A stretch of DNA of 42,754 bases from Kineosporiaceae bacterium (GTDB lineage: Bacteria; Actinomycetota; Actinomycetes; Actinomycetales; Kineosporiaceae): NCBI GenBank assembly GCA_016794595.1, contig JAEUJN010000028.1, positions 1-42,754 on the forward strand, written 5' to 3'. Below the pieces are notes generated by a model. The model was not told the origin of the DNA and did not search any database. It was given only the letters and a program-made list of their open reading frames with translations. Both the position numbers and the translations under genes were made by a program. Below, in pieces: positions 30,723 through 40,130 of this stretch. Position 1 is the first letter of the stretch. Each line of letters starts with the position of its first letter.

Positions 30723-33700
30723 TCAGCCCTCGCCGACCGCGCCGGCGATGAGGGCGGCCAGGTCGTCGGCGCCCAGCAGGTCGACCGGCCGCACGGTCTC
30801 GCCGGTGGCGGCGTAGAAGAAGGCCGCCCCCACCTGGTCGGGTGAGATCCCCGCCAGAGCCGACCAGGCCAGCCGGTAGACGGCCAGCTGGACGGCGCGT
30901 GCGGTGCGTTCGGCCGGATCGGACGTCGGGGAACCGGTCTTCCAGTCGACGACATCCCACCGGTCCGCCTCGCCCGTCGACGAGCCAGGCCGGCGGAAGA
31001 CCGCGTCGATCCGCCCGCGCAGCATCACGCCGGCAACCGGGGTCTCGACGCTGACCTCGACCGCGTACGGGGTGAGGTCGGCCCACTCCGAGGCCAGGAA
31101 GGCGCGTTGCAGGTCGTCGAGGGCCACCTGATCGGGTGCCTGGTCGAGGAGGTCGTCGGCGGCACCGGGCAACTCGTCGACGTCGACCAGTGCCGCCGAG
31201 GCGAATCGCTGCTCCAGCCAGGCGTGGAAGGTCGAGCCGCGCCGGGTGGCCGGGCTGGGCTCGCTGGGCATCGGACGGCGCAACCGGTCGGCCAGCAGCC
31301 CGGGGTCGCGGGCAAGGACGACCGCCGCGGAGGCACTGAGATGCCCGGGCAGCGCCACCTCCCGTCGACCCGAGCGGCCGGCGTCCCGTTCGGCGAGCAA
31401 CGCCTCGACCTCATCGGCCCACTCGTCCGACCACTCGTCCGCCCACTCGTCGGGGCGCCGGGCCGCCTGGCCGGTGGTCGCCCCGGCACCTGCCTCGCCC
31501 CCGAGGGTCGCGGCCTCGTCCACCAGGGCCGCAGCCGCCTCCACCGCGGGCCGGCGCTCCCCGAGCGGATCCACCGGCCAACCCACTGCCCTGGTCAGGG
31601 ACTCGCGCGGGTTGGTCTCGCCGTCCTCGACCTGCGCCCACCCGCTCACCGTGATCGCCGGGACCGACTCCTCGGCCAGCCCGGCGACCTCGGCCAGGAA
31701 CCGGGACGGCCGGCGGGGGCGGCTGCCATCCCCCCAGACCGCACCGCTGAGCAGCAGCGCGCTGCGAGCCCGGGTGAGCGCGACGTAGGCCAGCCGGCGC
31801 TCCTCGGCCACCTCGTGCGCCCCGCAGTCCTCGGTGAACTCCTCCAGCACCCGGGCCAGCTCCTGCTGGCTGCCCGCGGCCGACACGCGCCAATGGGGTA
31901 GCGAGTCGACGTCGCCGCGCAGCGGGAACGGCAGAGCCGGGGACACCCCGGCCGTCAGCCACCCCGTGCTGCGACCGGGAGAGCGGCCGGCGTGACCGGT
32001 CGGGAAGGTGCCCTCGACCATCCCGGGGACCGCCACCGCGTCCCACTCCAGTCCCTTCGCGGCATGCACGGTCAGCACCTGGACGGCGTCCGTCCGAACC
32101 TCGCCCAGCGGCGCCTCGAGTCCGCGTTCCTCGGTCTCGGCCGCGGCCAGCCAGGCCAGGAACGGCCCGAGCCCGGGGCGATCGCCGGTCTCGGCGAAGG
32201 TGGCCGCGACGTCGACGAAGGCATCCAGGTTGACCCGCGCGGACGCCGGGCGGCATCCGGGCCGAGCGGCCACCTCGATGTCGAGCAGCAGGGCCCGCTC
32301 GGTCTCCAGCACGAGGTCGGGCAGGGGCAGTCCGGTGCGGCCGCGCAGGTGCCTCAGCACCTCGGCCAGCCGGCCCAGCCGCTCGCGGCCGGCGGGCGAC
32401 AACGTCTCGTCACCCGGTCCGCACCAGTCCGGCGGCGGCAGGTCGTCCAGGGCGGCGGCCAGGGAGAGTTCCTCGGCGGCCTCCGGCACCGCCACCCGCC
32501 CCCCGCGGCCGCTCGAGGCTCCCGAGGAGGCCACGGACTGTCGATGGACAACCCGAGCCCAGGCGCCCAGGGCGTCCAGGTCTGCCGCGCCGATCCGCCA
32601 GGCCGCGCCGGTGAGCAGCCGCATCAGGGCATCCCCGCGGGAGGCGTCGTGCACCACCTCGAGCGTTGCCCGCAGGTCCGCGACCTCGGGCACGTGCAAC
32701 AGCCCGCCCAGCCCGACCACCTCCACCGGCAGCCCCCGCACCCGCAGCGCGGCCTCGACCAGCGGGAACTGCGACCGGGCCCGGCACAGTACGGCCGTGG
32801 AACTCCCTGCACGCCAGTGGTTCTCGATGAAGTCGGCGACGGCCACCGCCTCCTCCTCGACGGTGGCCACCCAGTGCACGTCCACCGAGCCGGTGGCGGC
32901 GCCGTCCCGCGCGCGCAGCGGGGGTACCTCCACCGACGGGGCGTGCGGGGCCCAGGAGGCCGGCAGGCGTAGGGGACCGGCCACGGCGTTGGCAGCCGCC
33001 AGGATGGCCTCGTCGTTGCGCCAGCTCGTGGCGAGCTGGGTCACCGCTGCGTCCCGCTGTTCGCCCCCGACCGGGTCCATTGCCGGGAAATCGCTCGGGA
33101 AGCGCTGGAGGTTGCCCGCGCTGGCACCCCGCCAGCCGTAGATCGACTGGTGCGGGTCACCGACCGCGGTCACCGGGTGGCCGCTGCCGAACAGCGAGCG
33201 CAGCAGGCTCAGCTGGGCGTGGCTGGTGTCCTGGTACTCGTCCAGCAGCACCACCCGGTACCGCGCGCGCTCGGTGGCCACGACCTCGGGCACCCCCAGC
33301 GCCAGCCGGGCGGCGAGGGCCAGCTGGTCACCGAAGTCCAGCACACCGAGTTCCCGCTTGCGACGCTGATAGGCGGCGGTCAACGGCAGCAGCTGGCGCC
33401 GGGCGGCCAGCTTGTTCAGAACGGTGCGTACCGGCGCAGCCGGCCGGCCCGGCGCGGCCCCACCCAGCGTGGCGGGCAGCTCGCCGACCCGGTCGATGAT
33501 CGAGGCCAGCTCGGCGTCCACGGCATCCAACTCGACCAGGTGCTCCGAGCACTCGCCGGCCAGGGCCAGCACGGCGTCCACCACCGTGCCGCGAGCGGCC
33601 TCGACCGCCGACATCGGGCCGTCCCAGCGCTCGACGAGGTCGTCCACCAGCTGCCACGCCCCGGCCTCGCCGAGCAGCCGCGTGGAACCGTCCAGGCCGA

Positions 33701-34241
33701 GCCGCACCCCGTGATCGGTCAGCAGGGACGCCGCGTAGGCGTGGTAGGTGGACACCGTGACCTGCTGCACGGCGTGCGGGTCGGTGAGCCCGAATCCCTT
33801 GCGCGCCAACGCGGACAGCCGCACCCGGATCCGGTCCGCCAGCTCGGCCGCTGCCTTGCGGGTGAACGTCAGGCCGAGGATCTCCTGCGGGGCGGCACGG
33901 CCGGTGGCGATCAGGTGGACCACCCGGGCGGCCATGGTCTCGGTCTTGCCCGACCCCGCCCCGGCAACCACCAGCAGCGGGGCCACCGGCGCCTCGATCA
34001 CGGCGACCTGTTCGGGCGTCGGCCGAGGACGCCCGAGCAGGTCGGCGACCCGGACGGCGTCCAGCGGGGTGGCGATGCCGGGGCCGGACGAACCCGGCCG
34101 CGATGCCGGCTCGCCCGCCCGGAGCTCCACCCGGAGGTCCCGCGGTGCAGCCAGGGCATCCAGGTCGAAGCTGAGCTGCTCCTCGTCGTCCGGGATGCGA
34201 CCGGTGTGCGCGCGGGCGCCGCGAACGCTGGGCGGGGTCAC
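30723..34241 (-). CDS. adnB: AdnB-like ATP-dependent helicase-nuclease subunit
   Basis: A 1172-residue UvrD-type helicase with a C-terminal PD-(D/E)XK nuclease. Walker A is VVAGAGSGKTETMAARV (Lys99), Walker B is VLLDEYQDTSHAQLSL, motif III is DPHQSIYGWRGAS and motif V/VI is VHAAKGLEWDAVAV and YVALTRARSALL. The nuclease core is LRGRIDAVFRR and WDVVDWKTGSP. AdnA-AdnB resects double-strand breaks in actinobacteria, replacing RecBCD/AddAB. The protein is somewhat longer than I recall for mycobacterial AdnB (about 1100). A DEWADEWSDEWADE repeat near residue 930 is unusual. The GTG start at 34241 overlaps the adnA stop (GTGA), so the subunits are translationally coupled; the frame is open to 34472 inside adnA, without family-like sequence. 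Confidence 0.94.
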   Translation of the reverse strand: MTPPSVRGARAHTGRIPDDEEQLSFDLDALAAPRDLRVELRAGEPASRPGSSGPGIATPLDAVRVADLLGRPRPTPEQVAVIEAPVAPLLVVAGAGSGKTETMAARVVHLIATGRAAPQEILGLTFTRKAAAELADRIRVRLSALARKGFGLTDPHAVQQVTVSTYHAYAASLLTDHGVRLGLDGSTRLLGEAGAWQLVDDLVERWDGPMSAVEAARGTVVDAVLALAGECSEHLVELDAVDAELASIIDRVGELPATLGGAAPGRPAAPVRTVLNKLAARRQLLPLTAAYQRRKRELGVLDFGDQLALAARLALGVPEVVATERARYRVVLLDEYQDTSHAQLSLLRSLFGSGHPVTAVGDPHQSIYGWRGASAGNLQRFPSDFPAMDPVGGEQRDAAVTQLATSWRNDEAILAAANAVAGPLRLPASWAPHAPSVEVPPLRARDGAATGSVDVHWVATVEEEAVAVADFIENHWRAGSSTAVLCRARSQFPLVEAALRVRGLPVEVVGLGGLLHVPEVADLRATLEVVHDASRGDALMRLLTGAAWRIGAADLDALGAWARVVHRQSVASSGASSGRGGRVAVPEAAEELSLAAALDDLPPPDWCGPGDETLSPAGRERLGRLAEVLRHLRGRTGLPLPDLVLETERALLLDIEVAARPGCRPASARVNLDAFVDVAATFAETGDRPGLGPFLAWLAAAETEERGLEAPLGEVRTDAVQVLTVHAAKGLEWDAVAVPGMVEGTFPTGHAGRSPGRSTGWLTAGVSPALPFPLRGDVDSLPHWRVSAAGSQQELARVLEEFTEDCGAHEVAEERRLAYVALTRARSALLLSGAVWGDGSRPRRPSRFLAEVAGLAEESVPAITVSGWAQVEDGETNPRESLTRAVGWPVDPLGERRPAVEAAAALVDEAATLGGEAGAGATTGQAARRPDEWADEWSDEWADEVEALLAERDAGRSGRREVALPGHLSASAAVVLARDPGLLADRLRRPMPSEPSPATRRGSTFHAWLEQRFASAALVDVDELPGAADDLLDQAPDQVALDDLQRAFLASEWADLTPYAVEVSVETPVAGVMLRGRIDAVFRRPGSSTGEADRWDVVDWKTGSPTSDPAERTARAVQLAVYRLAWSALAGISPDQVGAAFFYAATGETVRPVDLLGADDLAALIAGAVGEG
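31416..31451. repeat. Three 12-bp tandem repeats inside adnB
   Basis: Three units of the form GCCCACTCGTCC, GACCACTCGTCC and GCCCACTCGTCG follow directly. On the coding strand they give DEWA/DEWS units, an acidic and Trp-rich linker between the helicase and nuclease parts. Confidence 0.75.
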
Positions 34242-37200
34242 GCCTGCACCTGCCGTCCCTCGAGCTGGGCCGGGCAGCACCGTCGCAGGTCGCAGGTGCG
34301 GCACCGCGGGTTGACCGTGGCCTCGAACCGGTCGCCGGCCATGCCATCGGCCACTCGGGTGACGAGGTCGAGCGCCCAGGCGGGATCCTCGTCCTCGGAC
34401 AGTGGGCCTTGTTCCTGGACCCCCACGCTCTTGGTGGTACCACCCAGCTGCACGAGCATCGCACCGCCGCACGACGGGTCACCGAGCTCCTCGGAGCGTT
34501 CCACGGCGAGCTGGTAGACCCCGAGCTGGGCATGCCGATCCAGTTCGGCGGCAGCGGGTTTGGACCGTCCGGTCTTGAGGTCGATCACCACCGGCCGGCC
34601 CTCGGCGTCGCGCTCCAGCCGGTCGATCGTCCCCCGGATCTCGGCCCGCCCGACCCGGGCCGACACCTCCCGTTCCAGGGCGAGGAGCTCCCGCCCGGCT
34701 GCGCGGCTGCCCCGCGCGTACTCGGCGAACTTGTCGAGCATGCGTTCGGCCTTGGCCCGCTCCACCTCACCCACCCACCCTGACGGCAGGCCCAGCGCGG
34801 GCCAGCGCACCGCGAGCAGCTCGCGCATGAGCTGGAGGTCGCCGTCCGGGACGGCCTCGGCGATCTCGTGCACCAGGGTGCCGACCGTCACCGTCACCGG
34901 CACCGGCCGACGCCCGCCCGCTTGCTCCAGCACCCACCGCAGGGGGCATCGGTCGAAGGTCTCGACCTTGGACGGCGAGACCCGGACCGGCCGACCCTCG
35001 GCCCGCAGCGGGGACGGCGTCGACAGGTCGCCGAGCCCGTACCAGTCCCGCGGGGAGGCGCCGGGAACCCCGGCGGCAGCCAGCCGGGCCAGTTGCCGAG
35101 CGGCCTGGCGCGCACGGGCCGAGCGCTGCTCACCCTCACCGAGGAGGACGGCCCTCAGCTCTGCCACCAGCGCCGCCAGGGTGGAGGCGCGGGGGACGTC
35201 CGACAGCGGCCGGATCTCGGCAGTGTCGTCCTCGTCCTCGCCGGTGCGCGGGTCCACCAGATCGAGGAAGGGGGACGGCTGCTGGTCCTCCGAGCGGACG
35301 GCCGTGACCACCAGGTGTCTGCGCGCCCGCGTGCAGGCCACCAGGAACAGTCTCAGCTCGTCGTCCAGCACGGCGCGACGCTGACCGTCGACGTCGGCCC
35401 GCGGGTGCTCGATCCCCCGGTCGAGCAGATCGGCCAGCACCTGCGCTCCCAGCAACGAGCTGCGCAGGCGAAGGTCGGGCCAGGAGCCCTCCTGGACCCC
35501 GCAGACCACGACCAGGTCCCACTCCCGCCCGACCGAGCCGGTGGCCGTGATCACGGTGACCGCGTCGCCGGACGGCGCGCGCTCGGCCAGGGTGTCCGAG
35601 GGCAGGTCCTGGCCCTCCAGGTGGTCGAGGAACTGCTCGGGCCGGGCGTGCGGCAGCCGGTCGGTGAAGGCGGCCGCAGCATCGAACAGGGCCACCACGG
35701 CGTCCAGGTCGCGATCGGCCCGAGCACCGGAGGCTCCGCCGCTCAGCGCCATCCGGCGCCACTGGGCCGCCAGACCCGCCTGCTGCCAGATCGCCCACAG
35801 GATCTGCTCCACGCCGGCGGCCGGTGCCGCGAGAGCTGCCCGGCCGGCGGCCAGAACCGCCGCCACCCGGCGCGCCGGGGCGAGCACGGACGCCGCGCCC
35901 TCACCGGGTTCGTCGCTCCCGGCCTCCTTCGCGTCCCCGGTCACGCTCAACCGGTGGACGAGCTCGACCAGAAGCTCGTCGCTGCTGCGCACGCCGCCCT
36001 CGGCCTGCTCGCCCGCCCGAACGTGCTGGCGCAGCCGGCGCAGGGCCAGCGTGTCCGCGCCCCCGATCGGGCCGCTGAGCAGGTCGGCCGCCACATCGGG
36101 GGTGAGCGCCGAGCGGTCGAGGACACACCGCAGCGCGAGCCGCAGGGGTACCACCGCCGGTTCGTCCCGCACCGGCAGCTCGGTCCCGGGCACGCTCACC
36201 GGGACCCCCGCCGCCGCCAGCGCCCGGCGCAGGGGGGCAGTCCCGCCGACCGAGCGCACCACCACGGCCATGGCCCCCCAGGGCATCGGGTCGGTGGGGT
36301 CGAGGTGGCGCCGTCGCAGCAACTGCGCGACGAAGGCCCCCTCCTGAGCCGCGGAGGCGAGCAGGTGGACCTCGCTGCGCCCCGGCCGGTCCACGGGTCG
36401 CGCGGGGCGGTGCGCCACCAGCCCCGCCGTGGTGATTCGCCCGGTGATCCGCTCGGCGACCGCGCGCAGCTGCGGGCCGCCCCGATGGACGACGGGCAGC
36501 ACCACCTGGCGGGCCGGGGCACCATCGGGACCACGCAGCCGCTGAGCCGCCTCGGCGAGCAACCGCGGCCGGGCACCGCGGAAGGACTGCGTCGCGACGT
36601 CCGGGTCCCCGACCAGCACCAGGTCACGCCCGTCGCCCCCGAGCAGGCGGACCAGGTGCGCCCCCGCCGTCCCCAGCTCCTGAGCGTCCTCGACCACGAC
36701 CAGTCGGCGCAGCCCCCGCTCGGCGGCCAGCAGCACGGGATCGTCCGCCAGGAGCCGGGCGGCCGCCGCGACGATCCCGGCGGGGTCGAAGGCACCCGGG
36801 GTGGCCAGGGAGGTGACGTCGAGGTACTCGGCGTAGACGTCGGAGGCCGCGACCCAGTCGGGCCTGCCGTGGGTACGGCCCAGCCGGGCCAGGTCCGCCG
36901 GGGAGACGCCGCGTTCGACGGCCCGCATGAGCAGGTCACGCAGCTCCCCCCGGAACGCCCGCAGACCGCGGATCTCCTCGGTGATCGCCGGCGGCCACGT
37001 GGGCGCGAAGCCGACGCCCTCGGCATGACCGGCCAGCAGATCGGCCAGGATCCGGTCCTGCTCGGGGCCGGAGATCAGCCGCGGCGGCAGGTCGCCGTCC
37101 AGGATCAGCGCCCGGCGCAGCAGGCCGAAGGCGTACGAGTGCGGGGTTCGGGCCAGGGGCTCACGCACCGTGCGGGCCAGCCGCGCGGCGAGGCGTTCGC

Positions 37201-37477
37201 GCAGGGCGGTCGCGGCGCGCCGGGTCGGGGCGAGCACCAGAACGCCGTCCGGCGGGACTCCGTCTCGCTCGATCCGGGCCAGGACCAGTTCGATCAGAGT
37301 GGTCGTCTTGCCGGTTCCCGGGGCTCCGAGGACGACCAGGGGACCACTGCCCTGCCGGATGGCGACCGCCTCGGACTGCGCGCCGTCCAGGGCAATCGGT
37401 CGATCGGTGAGGGCCGGGGCAGGGAGCAACCGGACCCGTGGTCCGTCGTCCAGCGCGCTCGCCCCGACCGTTCTCAC
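34238..37477 (-). CDS. adnA: AdnA-like ATP-dependent helicase-nuclease subunit
   Basis: A 1079-residue subunit with an N-terminal UvrD-like motor and a C-terminal nuclease. Walker A is VLGAPGTGKTTTLIEL (Lys57), and the Walker B position reads RRLVVVEDAQELG, a diverged form of DExQ. The nuclease core is IRGTIDRLERD, then VVIDLKTGRSK. Cysteines in FDRCPLRW and in CRTCDLRRCCP fit the iron-sulfur cluster known from AddB and AdnA nuclease domains. The GTG at 37477 (MRTVGASALDDGPRV) is chosen; the frame opens at 37591, where an ATG would add an unrelated 38 residues. It is the first gene of the adnA-adnB operon and is divergent from the beta-propeller gene over 252 bases, in which I see no other gene. 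Confidence 0.94.
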   Translation of the reverse strand: MRTVGASALDDGPRVRLLPAPALTDRPIALDGAQSEAVAIRQGSGPLVVLGAPGTGKTTTLIELVLARIERDGVPPDGVLVLAPTRRAATALRERLAARLARTVREPLARTPHSYAFGLLRRALILDGDLPPRLISGPEQDRILADLLAGHAEGVGFAPTWPPAITEEIRGLRAFRGELRDLLMRAVERGVSPADLARLGRTHGRPDWVAASDVYAEYLDVTSLATPGAFDPAGIVAAAARLLADDPVLLAAERGLRRLVVVEDAQELGTAGAHLVRLLGGDGRDLVLVGDPDVATQSFRGARPRLLAEAAQRLRGPDGAPARQVVLPVVHRGGPQLRAVAERITGRITTAGLVAHRPARPVDRPGRSEVHLLASAAQEGAFVAQLLRRRHLDPTDPMPWGAMAVVVRSVGGTAPLRRALAAAGVPVSVPGTELPVRDEPAVVPLRLALRCVLDRSALTPDVAADLLSGPIGGADTLALRRLRQHVRAGEQAEGGVRSSDELLVELVHRLSVTGDAKEAGSDEPGEGAASVLAPARRVAAVLAAGRAALAAPAAGVEQILWAIWQQAGLAAQWRRMALSGGASGARADRDLDAVVALFDAAAAFTDRLPHARPEQFLDHLEGQDLPSDTLAERAPSGDAVTVITATGSVGREWDLVVVCGVQEGSWPDLRLRSSLLGAQVLADLLDRGIEHPRADVDGQRRAVLDDELRLFLVACTRARRHLVVTAVRSEDQQPSPFLDLVDPRTGEDEDDTAEIRPLSDVPRASTLAALVAELRAVLLGEGEQRSARARQAARQLARLAAAGVPGASPRDWYGLGDLSTPSPLRAEGRPVRVSPSKVETFDRCPLRWVLEQAGGRRPVPVTVTVGTLVHEIAEAVPDGDLQLMRELLAVRWPALGLPSGWVGEVERAKAERMLDKFAEYARGSRAAGRELLALEREVSARVGRAEIRGTIDRLERDAEGRPVVIDLKTGRSKPAAAELDRHAQLGVYQLAVERSEELGDPSCGGAMLVQLGGTTKSVGVQEQGPLSEDEDPAWALDLVTRVADGMAGDRFEATVNPRCRTCDLRRCCPAQLEGRQVQA

Positions 37478-37729
37478 AGAGCCGATCCCACCACACCCCA
37501 CCGACAGAACGACGGTGCCGCGGCGGGGCGCCGGTGCGGCGCGGCCGGCACAAGCCCTGGGCGACGGGGTGCCGATGGAACCGGACGGCACGCGCCGGCG
37601 TCCGAGGTGCGCGGACCGGCCCGGCCCCGCCCGTGGGGCTCACCGATCCGCCCCGGGTTCGACCCCGTGCTGGCCACGGGCCGAACCGCTCGATCATCAG
37701 GTCGATCCTCAGGGCACTCGGAGGCAGTC

Positions 37730-40096
37730 ATGGCCGATCACCGGCTCCCGTCCCGTCGGCGCAGCTCTGGCCGGCGCCCCGCCCGCCGGACGGCGGCCCT
37801 GGCCGCCACACTGGCCGTGGTGGCGGCCGTGGGGCTGGCCGTCGCCACCCGGGCGGCCTGGCGCGACGAGCGGACGACGGGAGCGGCGAACCCGATCCCC
37901 GGAACCGGGACCACCGCGCCGAGCCTGAACGCCGACCCGGTGGCCCTGAGCACGTTCGACTCCTGCCCTGCCCTGCTCGAGCACTACCGCAGCACGGCGT
38001 TGCCGCTGGTCGGGCCGTGGGGCATGGCCGGCGGCCCGACGATGTTCGGCGTCGGCCCCCAGTCGGCCGAACTCGCGCGCCGGTCGGCCACCGACACCCT
38101 CGGCGGCAGTTCACCGGCAGCCGCCGCACCGCAGAGCGCAGCCGGGACGGCGTCCACCGACAGCACCTCGACCTCGGGGACGACGGTGCAGGTGGCGGGG
38201 GTGGACGAGGCCGACCTGGCCAAGCGGTCCGGTGACCTGCTGCTGGTGATCGCCCAGCCGACCAAGGTCGTCGAGCTCCAGGCACCCGGAGCGCAGGGCT
38301 CGGCCCTGGTCGTGCTGCATCCGTCAGGTGATCGCGATCACCGCACGGCCACCCGGCTGGCCCGGCTGGAACTCGGGTGGTCGCCGTCCAGCCTGCTGGT
38401 GGAGGGCGACACGGTGCTGCTGATCGGCACCGACTACCGCACCACGCCCGTGGCGAGCGACTCGATGCCCTCGCGGATCATGCCCGTGCCGGGCATCGAA
38501 CGGACCCGCCTCGAGCAGGTCGACCTGACCGACCCCGCCCGCCCGCGGGTGGTGCGCACCCTGACCGTCGACGGGTCGGCGGCCGGCGCCCGCATGGTGG
38601 ACGGCGTGGCCCGGCTGGCCGTGACCAGCTGGCCGACGCTGACCTTCGACAACCCGTATGCCGGGGTGTCGCCGGACACCCCGGTGACCTCGCCCGAGAA
38701 CCCGACCTCGTCGGTGACGGCTCCGGACGGCGCCCCCAGCCCGGTGCCGATGCCCCGGGCCACCGCGAATCCGCAGGAGATCGAGAAGCAGGCCACCGAG
38801 CGCAACCGGGACCGCGTGCGAGCCAGCGCGATCGACGACTGGCTGCCGCGGTACGACCTGGTCTCCGGGGGCGAGAAGTCCTCCGGCCGCCTCGTGGACT
38901 GCACCCAGGTCGCCGCCCCGAGGGACCCCGCCGGGGTGGCCACCCTGACCATGCTCACCCTGGACCTGCGCGAGCACGGGATCGGTGAGTGGCAGTCCAC
39001 CGCCGTGGTCGCCTCCGGCAGCACGGTCTACGCCACCGCCGAGCGCACCTATGTCGCGACCAGCTCGGCGCCCTGGGCGTTCGCCACCGGCCGCACCGAT
39101 GCTCCGATCGAGACCGCCCTGCACGTCTTCGACACCTCCGGGCGCGACCGTGGGAGCTACCTGGCCAGCGGCACGGTCACGGGCACCCTGCTCAACCAGT
39201 TCTCGATGGACGAGTACGACGGCGTGCTGCGGGTGGCCACCACGGATTCGACCGCGTTCTGGGGCGGGCCGATCCTGATGGACGACGCGGCCGTCGCGAC
39301 GGTGCCGCCACTGGTCGAGACCCAGGGCGCCGAGTCCGGGCAGGCCCGGCCCTCACCGGCAGCCACGCGGCCACCGGTGCCGCAGAGCCGGGTCACCACG
39401 CTGCGCCGGGACGGCCGGCGTCTGGTGCGCCTGGGCGAGGTCGACGGCCTGGGCCCCACCGAGCGGATCCACGCCGTCCGCTTCACCGGGCCGATCGGCT
39501 ACGTGGTGACCTTCCGCCAGACCGACCCGCTCTACACCCTCGATCTGAGTGACCCGGCGCGACCGGTGACCAGGGGAGAACTGAAGATCCCCGGGTACTC
39601 GGCCTACTTGCACCCGGCCGCCGACGGCCTGCTGCTCGGGGTCGGCCAGGACGCCACCGATCAGGGCCGGGTGACCGGGCTGTCCCTGTCGCTGTTCGAC
39701 GTCAGTGACCTGACCGATCCTCGGCGGGTGGCCAGAGTGAAACTGTCCCAGGCATTCTCGGGCGCCGAGGGAGATCACCACGCCTTCACCCTGGCAGGCG
39801 ACCTGGCCCTGATCCCGTTCCAGCAGTACGCCGATGCCAACGGTCAGCCGCGGTTCGACGCCGGGGTGCTCGCGGTGCGGCGGGACGGCGAGCGGCTGGG
39901 CGAGCCGACCGTGCTGAGGATGCGCGCCGACGGGCCGATCACGTTGTCCCCCAACGGTTTCGAACCGGCCATGATGACCGACGTGCCGCAGCGCACGATG
40001 GTGGTCGACGGCACCATCTGGACCATCGGGGCCGGCGCGGTGAGCGCCCACGACGCCAGCAACCTGGCCCGCACCGGGTACACCGCCTTCGACTGA
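37730..40096 (+). CDS. Secreted beta-propeller domain-containing protein
   Basis: A 788-residue protein resembling the Beta_propel family (PF09826). The N-terminus is strongly basic (SRRRSSGRRPARR) followed by a hydrophobic segment at about 22-42 (TAALAATLAVVAAVGLAVAT), a signal or anchor. Family signatures are STFDSCPALLEHYRS, VQVAGVDEADLAKRSGDLLL, LNQFSMDEYDGVLRVATTD and GPIGYVVTFRQTDPLYTLDL. A Pro/Thr/Ser-rich linker lies near residue 330. Function is unknown; proteins of this type are secreted and may carry calcium or bind cell surface components. ATG 37730 has GGAGG five bases upstream. A long overlapping frame runs upstream to 34868 opposite adnA and is not part of the gene. Confidence 0.9.
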   Translation: MADHRLPSRRRSSGRRPARRTAALAATLAVVAAVGLAVATRAAWRDERTTGAANPIPGTGTTAPSLNADPVALSTFDSCPALLEHYRSTALPLVGPWGMAGGPTMFGVGPQSAELARRSATDTLGGSSPAAAAPQSAAGTASTDSTSTSGTTVQVAGVDEADLAKRSGDLLLVIAQPTKVVELQAPGAQGSALVVLHPSGDRDHRTATRLARLELGWSPSSLLVEGDTVLLIGTDYRTTPVASDSMPSRIMPVPGIERTRLEQVDLTDPARPRVVRTLTVDGSAAGARMVDGVARLAVTSWPTLTFDNPYAGVSPDTPVTSPENPTSSVTAPDGAPSPVPMPRATANPQEIEKQATERNRDRVRASAIDDWLPRYDLVSGGEKSSGRLVDCTQVAAPRDPAGVATLTMLTLDLREHGIGEWQSTAVVASGSTVYATAERTYVATSSAPWAFATGRTDAPIETALHVFDTSGRDRGSYLASGTVTGTLLNQFSMDEYDGVLRVATTDSTAFWGGPILMDDAAVATVPPLVETQGAESGQARPSPAATRPPVPQSRVTTLRRDGRRLVRLGEVDGLGPTERIHAVRFTGPIGYVVTFRQTDPLYTLDLSDPARPVTRGELKIPGYSAYLHPAADGLLLGVGQDATDQGRVTGLSLSLFDVSDLTDPRRVARVKLSQAFSGAEGDHHAFTLAGDLALIPFQQYADANGQPRFDAGVLAVRRDGERLGEPTVLRMRADGPITLSPNGFEPAMMTDVPQRTMVVDGTIWTIGAGAVSAHDASNLARTGYTAFD

Positions 40097-40130
40097 CCAC
40101 CGGCTGCAGCCGAGCGCACCCGAGAACCGT

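Noticed and set aside
34868-37729. About 950 codons open on the plus strand opposite adnA, in frame with the beta-propeller gene
   Set aside because: It is antisense to conserved helicase-nuclease motifs, its translation is low-complexity Arg/Gly/Gln-rich, and the propeller gene has a good SD and signal segment at 37730. Long antisense frames are expected at this GC content.
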